Part shown: in pieces, positions 48,805 through 61,144 of the stretch
Numbering within the stretch: the first letter of the stretch is position 1
How the letters are laid out: every line of letters begins with the position of its first letter
Source of the DNA: Thalassotalea algicola
GTDB taxonomy: Bacteria; Pseudomonadota; Gammaproteobacteria; Enterobacterales; Alteromonadaceae
Length of the DNA: 64,000 bases
NCBI RefSeq assembly: GCF_012932965.1
Contig: NZ_JABBXH010000003.1
Coordinates: forward strand, 434,001-498,000
Direction: 5' to 3'
Notes under the pieces: generated by a model
Database searches by the model: none
Told to the model about the DNA's origin: nothing
Seen by the model: the letters and a program-made list of their open reading frames with translations, nothing else
Program-made: the position numbers and the translations under genes

Positions 48805-51396
48805 GTGCTTCAAGATTATCGTAAACACATAGAACAGCGCGCGGCAGAAGGTGTAGTTCCAAAACCATTAGATGCAGAACAAGTGGCTCAATTAATTGAG
48901 TTAGTTAAGAGCCCTCCTGCGGGTGAAGAAGCGCTAATATTAGATTTGTTGGTTAATCGTGTCCCGCCTGGTGTTGATGATGCGGCATATGTCAAAGCTG
49001 GCTTTTTAGCAGCAGTTGCAAAAGGTGAAGCAAGTTCGCCAATTTTGGATACTACACGTGCAACAGAGCTGTTGGGTACTATGCTAGGCGGCTATAACAT
49101 TCAGCCAATGATTGATTTGCTGGAAAATGATGCGTTAGCGTCGACAGCAGCGGCTGGTTTAAAGAAAACACTCTTAATGTTCGATGCATTTTACGATGTG
49201 AAAGAAAAAGCCGAAGCAGGTAATGCAGCAGCTAAAGAGGTCATGCAGTCATGGGCTGATGCAGAGTGGTTTACCTCTCGCGATAAAGTAGCGAATAAAA
49301 TTACCGTTAAAGTATTTAAAGTTACTGGTGAGACCAATACTGATGATTTATCACCAGCACCAGATGCTTGGTCTCGTCCAGATATTCCTGTACATGCTAA
49401 AGCCATGCTTAAAATGGCGCGAGATGGTATTAATCCTGATGACGATGGAATTGTTGGTCCAATTGAGCAAATCGAAGCATTACAAAAAGATGGTATTCCT
49501 TTAGCTTATGTAGGTGATGTTGTTGGTACTGGTTCTTCTCGAAAATCTGCTACCAATTCTGTGCTCTGGTTTATGGGAGATGATATTCCACATGTTCCTA
49601 ATAAACGCACTGGTGGCGTTTGTTTAGGTGGAAAAATAGCACCAATTTTTTATAACACGATGGAAGATTCTGGCGCATTACCAATTGAATTAGACGTACA
49701 AAAAATGAATATGGGTGATGTTATCGACATTTACCCTTATGAAGGGGTAGTTAAAAATGCCGCTGGTGACGTTATTTCTGAGTTTGAATTAAGCCCAGTG
49801 TTACTTGATGAAGTGCGTGCAGGTGGTCGTATTCCATTGATCATTGGCCGCGGTTTAACAGGACGAGCGCGCGAAGCGCTAGGTTTATCAGAAGCAGACT
49901 TATTTGCTAAACCTATAGATCCCGCTTCTTCAGCCAAAGGCTTTACATTGGCGCAAAAAATGGTGGGTAAAGCTTGCGGTGTTGACGGTGTTCGCGCAGG
50001 TCAATACTGTGAGCCGAAAATGACAACTGTTGGCTCTCAAGATACAACAGGGCCAATGACTCGTGATGAATTAAAAGATCTGGCTTGTTTAGGCTTTTCG
50101 GCTGACTTAACTATGCAGTCTTTCTGTCATACTTCGGCGTATCCTAAGCCAGTGGACGTGCACACTCATCACACTTTGCCTGATTTTATGATGAACCGTG
50201 GCGGTGTTTCTCTTCGACCTGGTGATGGTGTTATTCATTCGTGGCTAAACCGAATGTTATTACCTGATACGGTGGGTACCGGCGGTGATTCACATACACG
50301 ATTCCCTTTAGGAATTTCTTTTCCAGCAGGTTCAGGCTTAGTTGCCTTTGCTGCCGCAACAGGTGTGATGCCTTTAGATATGCCTGAATCTGTATTAGTT
50401 CGCTTTAAAGGTGAAATGCAACCGGGCATTACACTACGTGATTTAGTACATGCAATTCCATATTACGGTATTAAAAATGGTCTACTGACAGTTGAAAAAG
50501 CAGGCAAAGTCAATGAATTCTCTGGCCGAGTGTTAGAAATCGAGGGTTTAACGGGTCTTACAGTCGAGCAGGCATTCGAATTGTCTGATGCTTCTGCTGA
50601 GCGCAGTGCGGCGGGTTGTACCATAAAGCTTGAAGAAGATGCAGTAAAAGAATATCTAGAATCTAACATTGTGATGCTTAAATGGATGATCAGTGAAGGT
50701 TACGGTGATGTGCGTACTATCGAACGTCGTATTCAAGGTATGGAAGCTTGGTTATCAAATCCGTCGTTAATGTCGGCAGATAGTGACGCAGAATATGCTC
50801 ATGTACTTGAAATTGATTTAAGCGAAATTAAAGAGCCAATCGTATGCTGTCCAAACGATCCTGATGATGCGAAGTTATTATCAGAAGTTCAAGGTACAGA
50901 GGTTGATGAAGTATTCATTGGCTCTTGTATGACGAACATTGGTCACTTCCGTGCGGCAGGTAAGCTACTAGAAGATTTCGGTGGCACATTAAGTACTCGT
51001 ATGTGGGTTGCTCCACCAACCAAGATGGATCGTGATCAACTAACGGAAGAAGGTTACTATTTTACTTATGGAAAAGCAGGTGTGCGCATCGAAACGCCAG
51101 GGTGTTCATTATGTATGGGTAACCAAGCTCGTGTTGCTGAAAAGTCGACGGTATTGTCGACGTCAACGCGTAACTTCCCTAACCGTCTAGGAACAGGAGC
51201 AAATGTTTATTTAACATCTGCTGAGCTTGCGGGCGTTGGCGCTATTTTAGGTAGATTACCTACGCCTAGTGAATATATGGAATATGCGAAGAAAATTGAT
51301 GCAACAGCTGCTGATACTTATCGCTATTTGAATTTCCATAAGATGGATCGCTACACAAAGAAAGCGGGGAAGGTAATTATTCAAGAGCCAGCATAA
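48805..51396 (+). CDS. acnB: Aconitate hydratase B
   Basis: AcnB interconverts citrate and isocitrate and also acts as 2-methylisocitrate dehydratase. I choose GTG 48805 as start: the product begins [16 protein letters not shown], aligning with E. coli MLEEYRKH, and AAGGTG is spaced six bases upstream; an upstream GTG at 48769 adds 12 unmatched residues. The 863-residue protein (865 in E. coli) has [41 protein letters not shown], and the Fe-S cysteines in [11 protein letters not shown] and CSLCMGNQ. It ends before a terminator. Confidence 0.97.
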   Translation: MLQDYRKHIEQRAAEGVVPKPLDAEQVAQLIELVKSPPAGEEALILDLLVNRVPPGVDDAAYVKAGFLAAVAKGEASSPILDTTRATELLGTMLGGYNIQPMIDLLENDALASTAAAGLKKTLLMFDAFYDVKEKAEAGNAAAKEVMQSWADAEWFTSRDKVANKITVKVFKVTGETNTDDLSPAPDAWSRPDIPVHAKAMLKMARDGINPDDDGIVGPIEQIEALQKDGIPLAYVGDVVGTGSSRKSATNSVLWFMGDDIPHVPNKRTGGVCLGGKIAPIFYNTMEDSGALPIELDVQKMNMGDVIDIYPYEGVVKNAAGDVISEFELSPVLLDEVRAGGRIPLIIGRGLTGRAREALGLSEADLFAKPIDPASSAKGFTLAQKMVGKACGVDGVRAGQYCEPKMTTVGSQDTTGPMTRDELKDLACLGFSADLTMQSFCHTSAYPKPVDVHTHHTLPDFMMNRGGVSLRPGDGVIHSWLNRMLLPDTVGTGGDSHTRFPLGISFPAGSGLVAFAAATGVMPLDMPESVLVRFKGEMQPGITLRDLVHAIPYYGIKNGLLTVEKAGKVNEFSGRVLEIEGLTGLTVEQAFELSDASAERSAAGCTIKLEEDAVKEYLESNIVMLKWMISEGYGDVRTIERRIQGMEAWLSNPSLMSADSDAEYAHVLEIDLSEIKEPIVCCPNDPDDAKLLSEVQGTEVDEVFIGSCMTNIGHFRAAGKLLEDFGGTLSTRMWVAPPTKMDRDQLTEEGYYFTYGKAGVRIETPGCSLCMGNQARVAEKSTVLSTSTRNFPNRLGTGANVYLTSAELAGVGAILGRLPTPSEYMEYAKKIDATAADTYRYLNFHKMDRYTKKAGKVIIQEPA

Positions 51397-51477
51397 TTTG
51401 ATATTAAGCTCGTGGTAAATCCTACTATTTGTTTAGCGTTTTTATAGCCAATAGCAAACACCAATTGTGTAAAGATA

Positions 51478-51504
51478 TAAAGGTCAGCATTGCTGGCCTT
51501 TTTT
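51478..51504 (+). terminator. Rho-independent terminator after acnB
   Basis: AAGGTCAGCA pairs with TGCTGGCCTT with one G-T wobble and is followed by a T-run. Confidence 0.85.
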
Positions 51505-51629
51505 GTGAATAAAACATGAAGCTTTAAAACTGTGTAGGCTTCATTTCTATAATTTTGTATATGTAAGGCTTTTAATGGACAGAGTAGAGTAGAGTAGCTT
51601 ATATACTCGATTTACTAGGCCATTTTGAA

Positions 51630-52232
51630 ATGGAACTTCTTGCCCTCGCTCTTTTTGTTTTTTCTACGTCTGGTACACCAGGCCCTAACAATATTATGCT
51701 GTTAAGTTCCGGCGTAAATTTTGGTATTAAGAAAAGTTTGCCACACATTTTAGGTGTCAATTTAGGCTTTCCCATCATGGTAATCGCTGTGGGAATAGGG
51801 CTAGTGTCGCTATTTAATCAGTTTCCTCAGCTTTATACATTGATGAAAGTTGTTGGCATAGGTTATTTATTATTTTTAGCGTTTAAAATTGCTCAAACTC
51901 CGGTCTCCGCAAACACTAAGCAACAAGCGAAGCCGATATCATTTGTACAAGCAGCTGCATTTCAATGGGTTAACCCTAAAGCTTGGATTATGGCCATCAG
52001 TGCAATTGTTGCATTTTCCTCGGCAGCGGAAGCTTCATTAGCAGAAGTTGTGTGGATTGCTTTGGCCTATTTATTGTTTGGATTACCGTGTTCATTTGCT
52101 TGGTTATCTGCCGGCGTAGGGTTAAAAAAAGTGCTTAATAACCCGTTGTTTGTCATATGGTTTAATCGTGCGATGGCAGTATTACTTGTAATCTCAATTG
52201 TCCCAATGATCAATGTTCAAATAATGTCATAG
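51630..52232 (+). CDS. LysE/RhtB family exporter
   Basis: The 200-residue protein has about six membrane segments and the family signature TPGPNNIMLLSSGVNFGIKKSLPHILG near the N-terminus, followed by FQWVNPKAWIMAISA in the middle, typical of the RhtB branch that exports amino acids such as threonine, homoserine or lysine. No ribosome binding site of note precedes the ATG. A short AGAGT tandem (51581-51597) lies 30 bases upstream. Its substrate is unknown. Confidence 0.9.
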   Translation: MELLALALFVFSTSGTPGPNNIMLLSSGVNFGIKKSLPHILGVNLGFPIMVIAVGIGLVSLFNQFPQLYTLMKVVGIGYLLFLAFKIAQTPVSANTKQQAKPISFVQAAAFQWVNPKAWIMAISAIVAFSSAAEASLAEVVWIALAYLLFGLPCSFAWLSAGVGLKKVLNNPLFVIWFNRAMAVLLVISIVPMINVQIMS

Positions 52233-52328
52233 GAAAAGCTCAAGAATAACAGGAGATATACTTTTTCTTAATTACGAAGGATAATAGCAATGCATATTTA
52301 ATGCGCTCGCTTAACTTCAAGGTCATTT

Positions 52329-52568
52329 ATGAACGAACAACCGAATAACCCACTTCACGGTAAAAAGCTCGAAGCTATTTTAAATGAGCTTGTAGACAAA
52401 ATTGGTTGGGAGAAAATGGGACAAACAGTGAATATAAATTGTTTCAACAAAGACCCTTCAATTAAGTCGAGCTTAAAATTTCTTCGGAGAACACCATGGG
52501 CAAGAGCAGAAGTAGAAGAAATGTATATTAATGTCTTTCATGGCTTTCAATGGCCTGATTCACAGTAG
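52329..52568 (+). CDS. VF530 family (DUF2132) small protein
   Basis: The 79-residue protein matches the VF530 family: [25 protein letters not shown], then [28 protein letters not shown] and an aromatic end. The family has a helical fold related to DNA-binding proteins by structure, but no function is established. It converges on the TonB-like gene with four bases between the stop codons and no visible terminator. Confidence 0.9.
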   Translation: MNEQPNNPLHGKKLEAILNELVDKIGWEKMGQTVNINCFNKDPSIKSSLKFLRRTPWARAEVEEMYINVFHGFQWPDSQ

Positions 52569-52572
52569 CAAT

Positions 52573-53304
52573 TCACCTTTTACCGAGTTTCTTTGCGACT
52601 TTTTTCATGTGTAATCTAAAACTTTTATCGAATTTAGACTCTCCGCAGTTGAAGCTTGAATAAGCTTTAACTCCTTCTATTCCAACTTTTGATAGGTCTT
52701 CTTCGATACCACATCGACCGTCTTCACCTTTGATTATTGATAAGTCGTCGCTGTAACGTACGGTATTTTTTTCTTTTTTCTGTGCTCGGGTTAAAGGAAC
52801 AACTGACTTAGGCGCCGGTAGTGGGTTAGGGTGCATAGCTGACACTGATCTATGTTGCTGAAATTGATTCACACTGTCTTCAATTACTTGGTTACTGATA
52901 GATTCCCGCAATCTGTCTAGTTGTTTAAATGCTTCTGCTTTAATCGAGGCTTCTCCCTGGGTGCTTGTTAGGATTTGTTTATTAACCTCAGGCTTTGGTG
53001 TGTGTGTGCTTGCTTTATTTGGCGGGTTTGATACTACTTCTTTTACTCTTTCGGTCACTTCTTCTACGTCTGAAGTTGACACTTTACTTTTAATAACTTC
53101 TACAGCTTGCTGAACAGGTACTTCCTTAATCGGGGCTTCTTGCTCAATAGGGGGCGGCGTAGTTGGTGTGTAAAGGTAGCTACTAATCGTTTCTGGTGGC
53201 TTTTCTATATGAATAGGCTTTTCGATAGTTAAAGACACTAACCCAAATAAAGCTAAATGCACAAAAACAGAGGCAATTATGGCAATAGCTGTTCCTTGCT
53301 TCAC
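52573..53304 (-). CDS. TonB/TolA-like membrane-anchored protein of unknown function
   Basis: The 243-residue protein has a short cytoplasmic start, one membrane segment (about residues 6-27), a Pro/Glu/Lys-rich spacer typical of TonB or TolA (PTTPPPIEQEAPIKEVPVQQ), a possible coiled region around 120-150, and a C-terminal domain with two cysteines (CGIEEDLSKVG and FNCGESKF) and a basic end. It lacks a recognisable TonB C-terminal domain and no ExbB/ExbD genes are nearby, so energy transduction is only one possibility. Confidence 0.6.
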   Translation of the reverse strand: MKQGTAIAIIASVFVHLALFGLVSLTIEKPIHIEKPPETISSYLYTPTTPPPIEQEAPIKEVPVQQAVEVIKSKVSTSDVEEVTERVKEVVSNPPNKASTHTPKPEVNKQILTSTQGEASIKAEAFKQLDRLRESISNQVIEDSVNQFQQHRSVSAMHPNPLPAPKSVVPLTRAQKKEKNTVRYSDDLSIIKGEDGRCGIEEDLSKVGIEGVKAYSSFNCGESKFDKSFRLHMKKVAKKLGKR

Positions 53305-53348
53305 TAATATTTTTATCCGTAACTAAAACTAGTGGCTAAATAGACTGA

Positions 53349-55853
<2,505 letters not shown>

Positions 55854-55957
55854 CTAAATAGCTGAAAATAAAATTGCAAATTTTCAAACTATTTACGATT
55901 AAAGTGCACCTTATATGTATATACACAATTAAAAGTACATTAAAGGTAGGTAATATC

Positions 55958-56560
55958 ATGAAATATTCAGTTAAAGACTCTTTTCACAAACTAAAAGTTA
56001 CTGCATTTGCAGCGACCATTACTTTGGCAGCATCAGCTAGTTTTGCTCATTCTTATAAGGATGATGGAAATGATGAAACTGCGAGAGTTATCGCAAAAGG
56101 CAAATTAGCTCAAATAGAGCAATTAATTGATGATGGTCTCGATATTAATCAAAATATTGGTAATGACGGTACACCATTGATTATTGCTGTACAGTCTGAG
56201 CGAAATGATATCGTCAAGTATCTAGTTGAACGCGGAGCTGATGTTAATAAAGCTAGTATTCAAGACGGAAATCCGTTAATTAACGCCGCATTAACTAATA
56301 ATGTTGAGTTACTTGACTATTTGCATCGACATGGCGCGCAGTTAGATATCATTGTTGAACATGACGAAACGGCATTAATTAGTGCCTCTAGAGCTGGCAA
56401 CTTTAAGGCGGTGAAGTTTCTAGTGGAACATGGTGCAGATGTAAATTTATCAGTGCTTGTTGAAAAAATTCGAGGCGATACTGAATTAAGAAGCCCTTTA
56501 AATGGTGCAAAAACAAAAGAAATTTATCGTTATTTAATAGCCAATGGCGCCGAAAGTTAA
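55958..56560 (+). CDS. Exported ankyrin-repeat protein
   Basis: The start is ATG 55958 behind AGGTAGG; the longer frame to 55874 has no support. The 200-residue product has a signal peptide ending near SASFA/HSYKDDG, then about four ankyrin repeats (DGTPLIIAVQSERNDIVKYLVERGADVNK, then similar units at 33-residue spacing). Such periplasmic ankyrin proteins are protein-binding scaffolds. It lies 104 bases after the GH63 gene and may be independent of it. Partner unknown. Confidence 0.87.
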   Translation: MKYSVKDSFHKLKVTAFAATITLAASASFAHSYKDDGNDETARVIAKGKLAQIEQLIDDGLDINQNIGNDGTPLIIAVQSERNDIVKYLVERGADVNKASIQDGNPLINAALTNNVELLDYLHRHGAQLDIIVEHDETALISASRAGNFKAVKFLVEHGADVNLSVLVEKIRGDTELRSPLNGAKTKEIYRYLIANGAES

Positions 56561-56591
56561 CGCTAATAAAATAACTAAATTTTTAAGTAAA

Positions 56592-58982
56592 TTATGCACC
56601 CTTGTTTTTTATCCAAAAACGAGGGCTTTGTGTTGATGCTGTAACAAAGTCTTCTTCAATTAACGGCTTGGCCATTAAAAAGCCTTGGCCATAATTCCCA
56701 CCAAGTTTTTGCAATAGTTTATATTGTTCCTGCGTCTCTATACCTTCTGCAATCGCGTTAATTCCAATGGAATTGGCCAAGTTTATAATTGACTCTAATA
56801 TAGTTGAACTGTTGTGACCCGCCTCATAACTACTGACAAAGCTTCGATCTATTTTTAGACTATCAAAAGTAAACATATGAAGGTAACTAAGCGACGAATA
56901 TCCAGTACCAAAATCATCCAGCGAAATTTTTAAGCCCATCTCTCTATATAGCTGCATATTTTTTTGTGTTTGCTTCACATTATTAACCAAGGTTTGTTCG
57001 GTTATTTCTAGTGTAATGTGCTTAAGAAGATTAGGTGCTGTTTGCCAATAATGTTTTATATGACTTTTAATAACTTCAGATGCAAAACCAGCACTTGAGA
57101 GATTAATACTAAGCCTAAATTCTTCAGGTTTGTCTTCCCAGCGCTCTATGAAGACGATCGCTTGTTTAAATACGTATTCGTCTAATATGGCAATACAACC
57201 GTTTTTTTCGAATTCAGGAATAAATTTATCCGGCGGTATAAAACCATGTTCAGGGTGGTTCCACCTAACCAGTGCTTCTGCTGCAATAATGGTGTCTTTT
57301 TCTAAACAAACAATAGGTTGAAAGTGTAATACAAACTGGTCTTGCTCAACTGCTGGAATAAGATCGAGTGCAAGCTTGTAGCTTGCTGTTGCTTGTTCGC
57401 AATCACTTTTATAAACCTTAACTTGGTTTTTGCCATTAAACTTGGCTTGATACATGGCTTCATCGGCTTGTTTTAATAACGTTTCAGCGGTTGTTTCTTC
57501 ACCGCTGTTAAAACTCATTCCAATGCTAGAAGAGGTGAAAATTTCAAACTGCTCTATAACAAAAGGTGCTCTAATTGCGTTGATGACTTTGTCAGCGATC
57601 TTTTGAGCTTGTTCTAATGTGTTGATCTCTTCTAATAATATGGCAAATTCATCACCGCCTAGACGGCAGACAGTATCTGACTCCCTGATACAGCCTTTAA
57701 TTCTTTCGGCAACCTGCATTAATAGTTTGTCACCAACGGAGTGGCTATAGGTGTCGTTCACGTGCTTAAAATCATCAAAATCTATAAAAAAGACAGCTAA
57801 ACGATTTTCCTTATGCCTTAACATTTGTTTTAACGCATGATCAGTTCGGTCAAGAAAAAGTGATCGGTTGGGTAATTTAGTTAATGGGTCGTGCAGAGCT
57901 AAAAATGTGAGTTCATTTCGTGCCAGCATTCGCTCTATGGCGCTGTGAATATGCTTGGCAGCAAAGTTTAATAGCATGACATCGTTTTGACCATAAGAGC
58001 GCTCAATATCATAACTTTGGATGACGACTATACCTTTCAAATTACTGTTGCCAAATGGTACGCCTAGCCAGTATTGAGGAGTAGAACCTAGTACTTTTAG
58101 CTGCTTTTGCTTTATCAACTTAGAAATACTGTACTCATTCAACAGTGTCGGTTGATCAAGTGAGATTGCATGCGTAGTTAATGTCGGTGGATTAACCTCT
58201 AGTTTAAACTCTTTACCAACAGGTATTGAGTCTTTATCATCTAGCCCATAACTAATTGATGCAGAAGCATTATCTTCATCAATTAGCGCAATGTAAAAGT
58301 TATCTGCATAGGTCAGCTTTTTTACACACTGATGAAGTTGGTAGTAAAAATCGGCTAGAGAGTCTGTTTTGAATATCAGCTCTGCAATATCAAATAACAC
58401 TTCTTGAATTTTACTGCTGTATTCCAGTTGCTCTACGGTGGCTTGAAGCTTTTCAAATGACCTAGAGCTAGTTATTTTAGTAGCCGCGATAGAGGCCAAT
58501 ACTTTTAGTGTTTGTTCATCTTGTTCGGTATAAAAATTTGAGTCTGGGTGCTCAGAGTCAATAACACCGATCAGCTTTCCTTGAGAAAGCATTGGGACAG
58601 CAAGTTCTGACAATCGAATATCGTCATCAACGATATATCCTGGAAATGTTCTGGTATCGCAAATGCGAATGGCTTGCTGAGAAGCAGCACAAGTACCGAC
58701 GACACCTTGATTTAAAGCGATTTCAATAGGGTCTTTAATAACATAATGTTCTGGGCTCTTATTGCCAAATGCCGCAGCTTGAATAAGCATTTTAGATTCT
58801 GGTTCATAAAGGTAAATGACTACGTCAATAAACCCTAGTTGTGCAATTACATTACGAGCTAAGTGCCACAGAGTTTCTTGCACAGAATTTAAGTTCAGCA
58901 AGTCAATGGCAAATGCACTAATGATTCCCAAGTGATCTTGATTATCAATTGCTTGATTTGGCAGGAAGCTATTTTCAACCAC
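56592..58982 (-). CDS. GAF-GGDEF-EAL c-di-GMP enzyme
   Basis: The 796-residue cytoplasmic protein has two GAF-type sensor domains (about 10-170 and 195-350), a GGDEF domain with intact GGDEF at 442-446 and the inhibitory site RESD at 433-436, and an EAL domain with EALVRW at 569-574, DDFGTGYSSL, KIDRSF and EGIETQEQ. All catalytic residues appear present, so it could both make and break c-di-GMP. There is no membrane segment; the signal is likely a small soluble molecule. The gene stands alone, upstream 127 bases from the lipoprotein hydrolase. Confidence 0.93.
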   Translation of the reverse strand: MVENSFLPNQAIDNQDHLGIISAFAIDLLNLNSVQETLWHLARNVIAQLGFIDVVIYLYEPESKMLIQAAAFGNKSPEHYVIKDPIEIALNQGVVGTCAASQQAIRICDTRTFPGYIVDDDIRLSELAVPMLSQGKLIGVIDSEHPDSNFYTEQDEQTLKVLASIAATKITSSRSFEKLQATVEQLEYSSKIQEVLFDIAELIFKTDSLADFYYQLHQCVKKLTYADNFYIALIDEDNASASISYGLDDKDSIPVGKEFKLEVNPPTLTTHAISLDQPTLLNEYSISKLIKQKQLKVLGSTPQYWLGVPFGNSNLKGIVVIQSYDIERSYGQNDVMLLNFAAKHIHSAIERMLARNELTFLALHDPLTKLPNRSLFLDRTDHALKQMLRHKENRLAVFFIDFDDFKHVNDTYSHSVGDKLLMQVAERIKGCIRESDTVCRLGGDEFAILLEEINTLEQAQKIADKVINAIRAPFVIEQFEIFTSSSIGMSFNSGEETTAETLLKQADEAMYQAKFNGKNQVKVYKSDCEQATASYKLALDLIPAVEQDQFVLHFQPIVCLEKDTIIAAEALVRWNHPEHGFIPPDKFIPEFEKNGCIAILDEYVFKQAIVFIERWEDKPEEFRLSINLSSAGFASEVIKSHIKHYWQTAPNLLKHITLEITEQTLVNNVKQTQKNMQLYREMGLKISLDDFGTGYSSLSYLHMFTFDSLKIDRSFVSSYEAGHNSSTILESIINLANSIGINAIAEGIETQEQYKLLQKLGGNYGQGFLMAKPLIEEDFVTASTQSPRFWIKNKGA

Positions 58983-59109
58983 TATATATACAACCTTTAA
59001 AACAATAAGTGATAAAGCTATTATTAATGGTTAACCAGAATGCGCTTTTTTTCAATTAAAAAGCGAATAAACTCATAATAGTTGTTTTCACTTGGTATAG
59101 GTTGGCTAT

Positions 59110-60687
59110 TTAATGACAACGTTGTTCAACATCATTTGTCGAAATTTGCCATGTTTCACATTTCCAAAATTTTAAATCACCAAAGTGTCCGTGCTTAAAA
59201 GGAAGTTGATCTTGGACTTTATTGAATGCTTTTAATGTCACAGGATCGTCCATATTTGAAAAAGCGTTCCTAATCGTTGTTAATGAAGATTGAATATTGA
59301 CTTCAGAGCCAAATGTTCGTAATAAATGATGCTCTGGTGCATCATGGTACTTGTCTATCGATACTAAAAGTGAACCACTTGGAGCAAGTCCTGCAAAATA
59401 AGTTTCAGCCACTTCTGCAACACGGTTAAGTGTTAGGTTGTAGAAGCCGATATTGTTAGGATTGTTGCGTAAAATATCTGGTACTATAGATAGAGTTTCT
59501 ATTGTATTTGCCGCTGCAGCCATATAAACAATGGTATCAAGTGACTGGCTTTTCTCGAAATCCGTTTGGTAACGGGTAAGCATATTGTTAAGCACAATAG
59601 TGCCCATGCTATGTCCTACAAGCGTTAATTTTATATCAAGTGTAGGGTGTTGTTTCTCTAATTCGAATAATCGACTAAACAAACGGCCTACACCTTGACC
59701 AACTCTATTACTGTCACGAACTGATTTATTAAATTCTCCGGTAGGATATGCAATAGCTCTAGCTCTACGTTTCATCATGTCCCAGCTGTCACCTGCAAGC
59801 GTGCCATTCCAAACGATACCTGCAACGTACCTTACGGGCGTTACTACCACTAGTGCGCCAGACTTAACGCCATTAACAAATCCTGTATTTTGGTATGTAC
59901 TGCGATTGATTTTTATGTTTTCAATTTCATTGACGTAGTATTTGTTTGATTCAAACTCGCCAGGATTGTCAAAAAAGTGTTGTGTATATTGATAGTCAGC
60001 TTCTTTCCAGACACTGGAGAGAAAATCGTTATTCCAGCCAGAAGCAAACCTGTCTTTGTCATTGGTAAATTGATAATAAACATTGGCTGGAGCTCGCCCA
60101 ATTGCCGTAAAAATATCTTCGAACAACACAAATGGCGAGCTTAAAATACCCGCCCAAGTAGACGTATCTCTTCCTTCTCTTACCTCAAAGTAATGTTCTT
60201 GAATCGTACCTGGTACATTAGATGGCCATGAAATATAAATAGGGTAGTGCCAGTCACTCTGTTCTTGAGTGATCTGAGAAAGCTGACTTTCCATTCTTTC
60301 GTCGGTATTTGCGTATGTATTTAAGCCGCCATGAACATAAACGAGTATTTTCAATTCGTTTATCTTATTAATGACATCCTCTGTAATATCGTTGATAGAA
60401 GTAACTTCGTCACAAGGAGAATTTGCTTTATTGCAGGCAAGCAAAACTGCTTCTGTGAGCATGCTATCTATTTGAGCGTTTGCATCTTTAATTGGTTTAG
60501 GTGTTTGTGAGTTTCTTCTAAAGAAAGGGTATGTAGCAAAATCACTATTAATTAGGTAGCCATGTCGATTAACCCGCAATATATGATTTTCTGCATCTTG
60601 TGCATAACTGTCTGTTGTTGGCTTATAAGCGCAAGAACCCGTTGCTAAGGTGATTACTAGAATGAGCAGGAAGTTGACTTGTTTCAT
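59110..60687 (-). CDS. Putative lipoprotein alpha/beta hydrolase
   Basis: The 525-residue protein begins with a lipoprotein-like signal MKQVNFLLILVITLATGSC (C19 as lipid site). A long N-terminal region includes ILVYVHGGLNTYAN, followed by the serine hydrolase motif LVGHSMGT (S360), as in DUF900/esterase-like proteins. Downstream motifs for Asp and His are not certain by eye. It probably acts as an esterase or lipase at the cell envelope. No partner is adjacent. Confidence 0.7.
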   Translation of the reverse strand: MKQVNFLLILVITLATGSCAYKPTTDSYAQDAENHILRVNRHGYLINSDFATYPFFRRNSQTPKPIKDANAQIDSMLTEAVLLACNKANSPCDEVTSINDITEDVINKINELKILVYVHGGLNTYANTDERMESQLSQITQEQSDWHYPIYISWPSNVPGTIQEHYFEVREGRDTSTWAGILSSPFVLFEDIFTAIGRAPANVYYQFTNDKDRFASGWNNDFLSSVWKEADYQYTQHFFDNPGEFESNKYYVNEIENIKINRSTYQNTGFVNGVKSGALVVVTPVRYVAGIVWNGTLAGDSWDMMKRRARAIAYPTGEFNKSVRDSNRVGQGVGRLFSRLFELEKQHPTLDIKLTLVGHSMGTIVLNNMLTRYQTDFEKSQSLDTIVYMAAAANTIETLSIVPDILRNNPNNIGFYNLTLNRVAEVAETYFAGLAPSGSLLVSIDKYHDAPEHHLLRTFGSEVNIQSSLTTIRNAFSNMDDPVTLKAFNKVQDQLPFKHGHFGDLKFWKCETWQISTNDVEQRCH

Positions 60688-60880
60688 AAACGTCCATGTT
60701 AATGTGCTATCTTCAAAGAATAGCAGCTAATACAAAAAGTGCTTTGCGGGCAACACTGGAAGTATCAGAATGAGCGCTTGAAATTAAGGTTTAGATTAAT
60801 TGCTTTTGTTAAAAAGTCGCCATTTCAGAAAACAGTAAGTAAATGGAACACATTAAGGGGTAATAACGCTTTGAATTAAA

Positions 60881-60957
60881 TGGTGGCCCGTCCCTGACTT
60901 GAACAGGGGACCTACCGATTATGAGTCGGGTGCTCTAACCAACTGAGCTAACGGGCC
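60881..60957 (-). tRNA. tRNA with CAU anticodon (tRNA-Ile2 or elongator tRNA-Met)
   Basis: Minus strand gives a 77-base cloverleaf starting GGCCCGT and ending ACGGGCC-A-CCA, with CCA encoded. D-arm GCTC/GAGC, anticodon loop CTCATAA with CAU at 34-36, T-arm with GTTCAAGTC. The acceptor pairs C4-G69 and C5-G68 and a C27/U43 mismatch resemble tRNA-Ile2, which is read as AUA after TilS adds lysidine. It could instead be elongator Met; it is not an initiator, since it lacks the GGG/CCC anticodon stem. Confidence 0.93.
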
Positions 60958-61144
60958 ATATAGAGTGCTTTTAGACTTAGGAAAAAGCCTTTTGAACAAG
61001 CGGGGGCAGTATAAGCATTTTTTATTTTAATGTCACCATAGCGGAAGCAAAAAATTATCTGAATACGTTCAACAGCTTAAAAGTTGAGCATTTAATAAAA
61101 TTAATCTACTGTTTGGCGATTTTTTTCGCGTTATTGTTAAGGGA

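Noticed and set aside
51581-51597. AGAGT tandem repeat (about 3.4 units) before the LysE gene as a phase-variable tract
   Set aside because: Too few units, and outside any clear promoter or coding frame.
55874-55957. Longer N-terminus of the ankyrin protein
   Set aside because: No ribosome binding site and the signal peptide begins properly only after ATG 55958 behind AGGTAGG.
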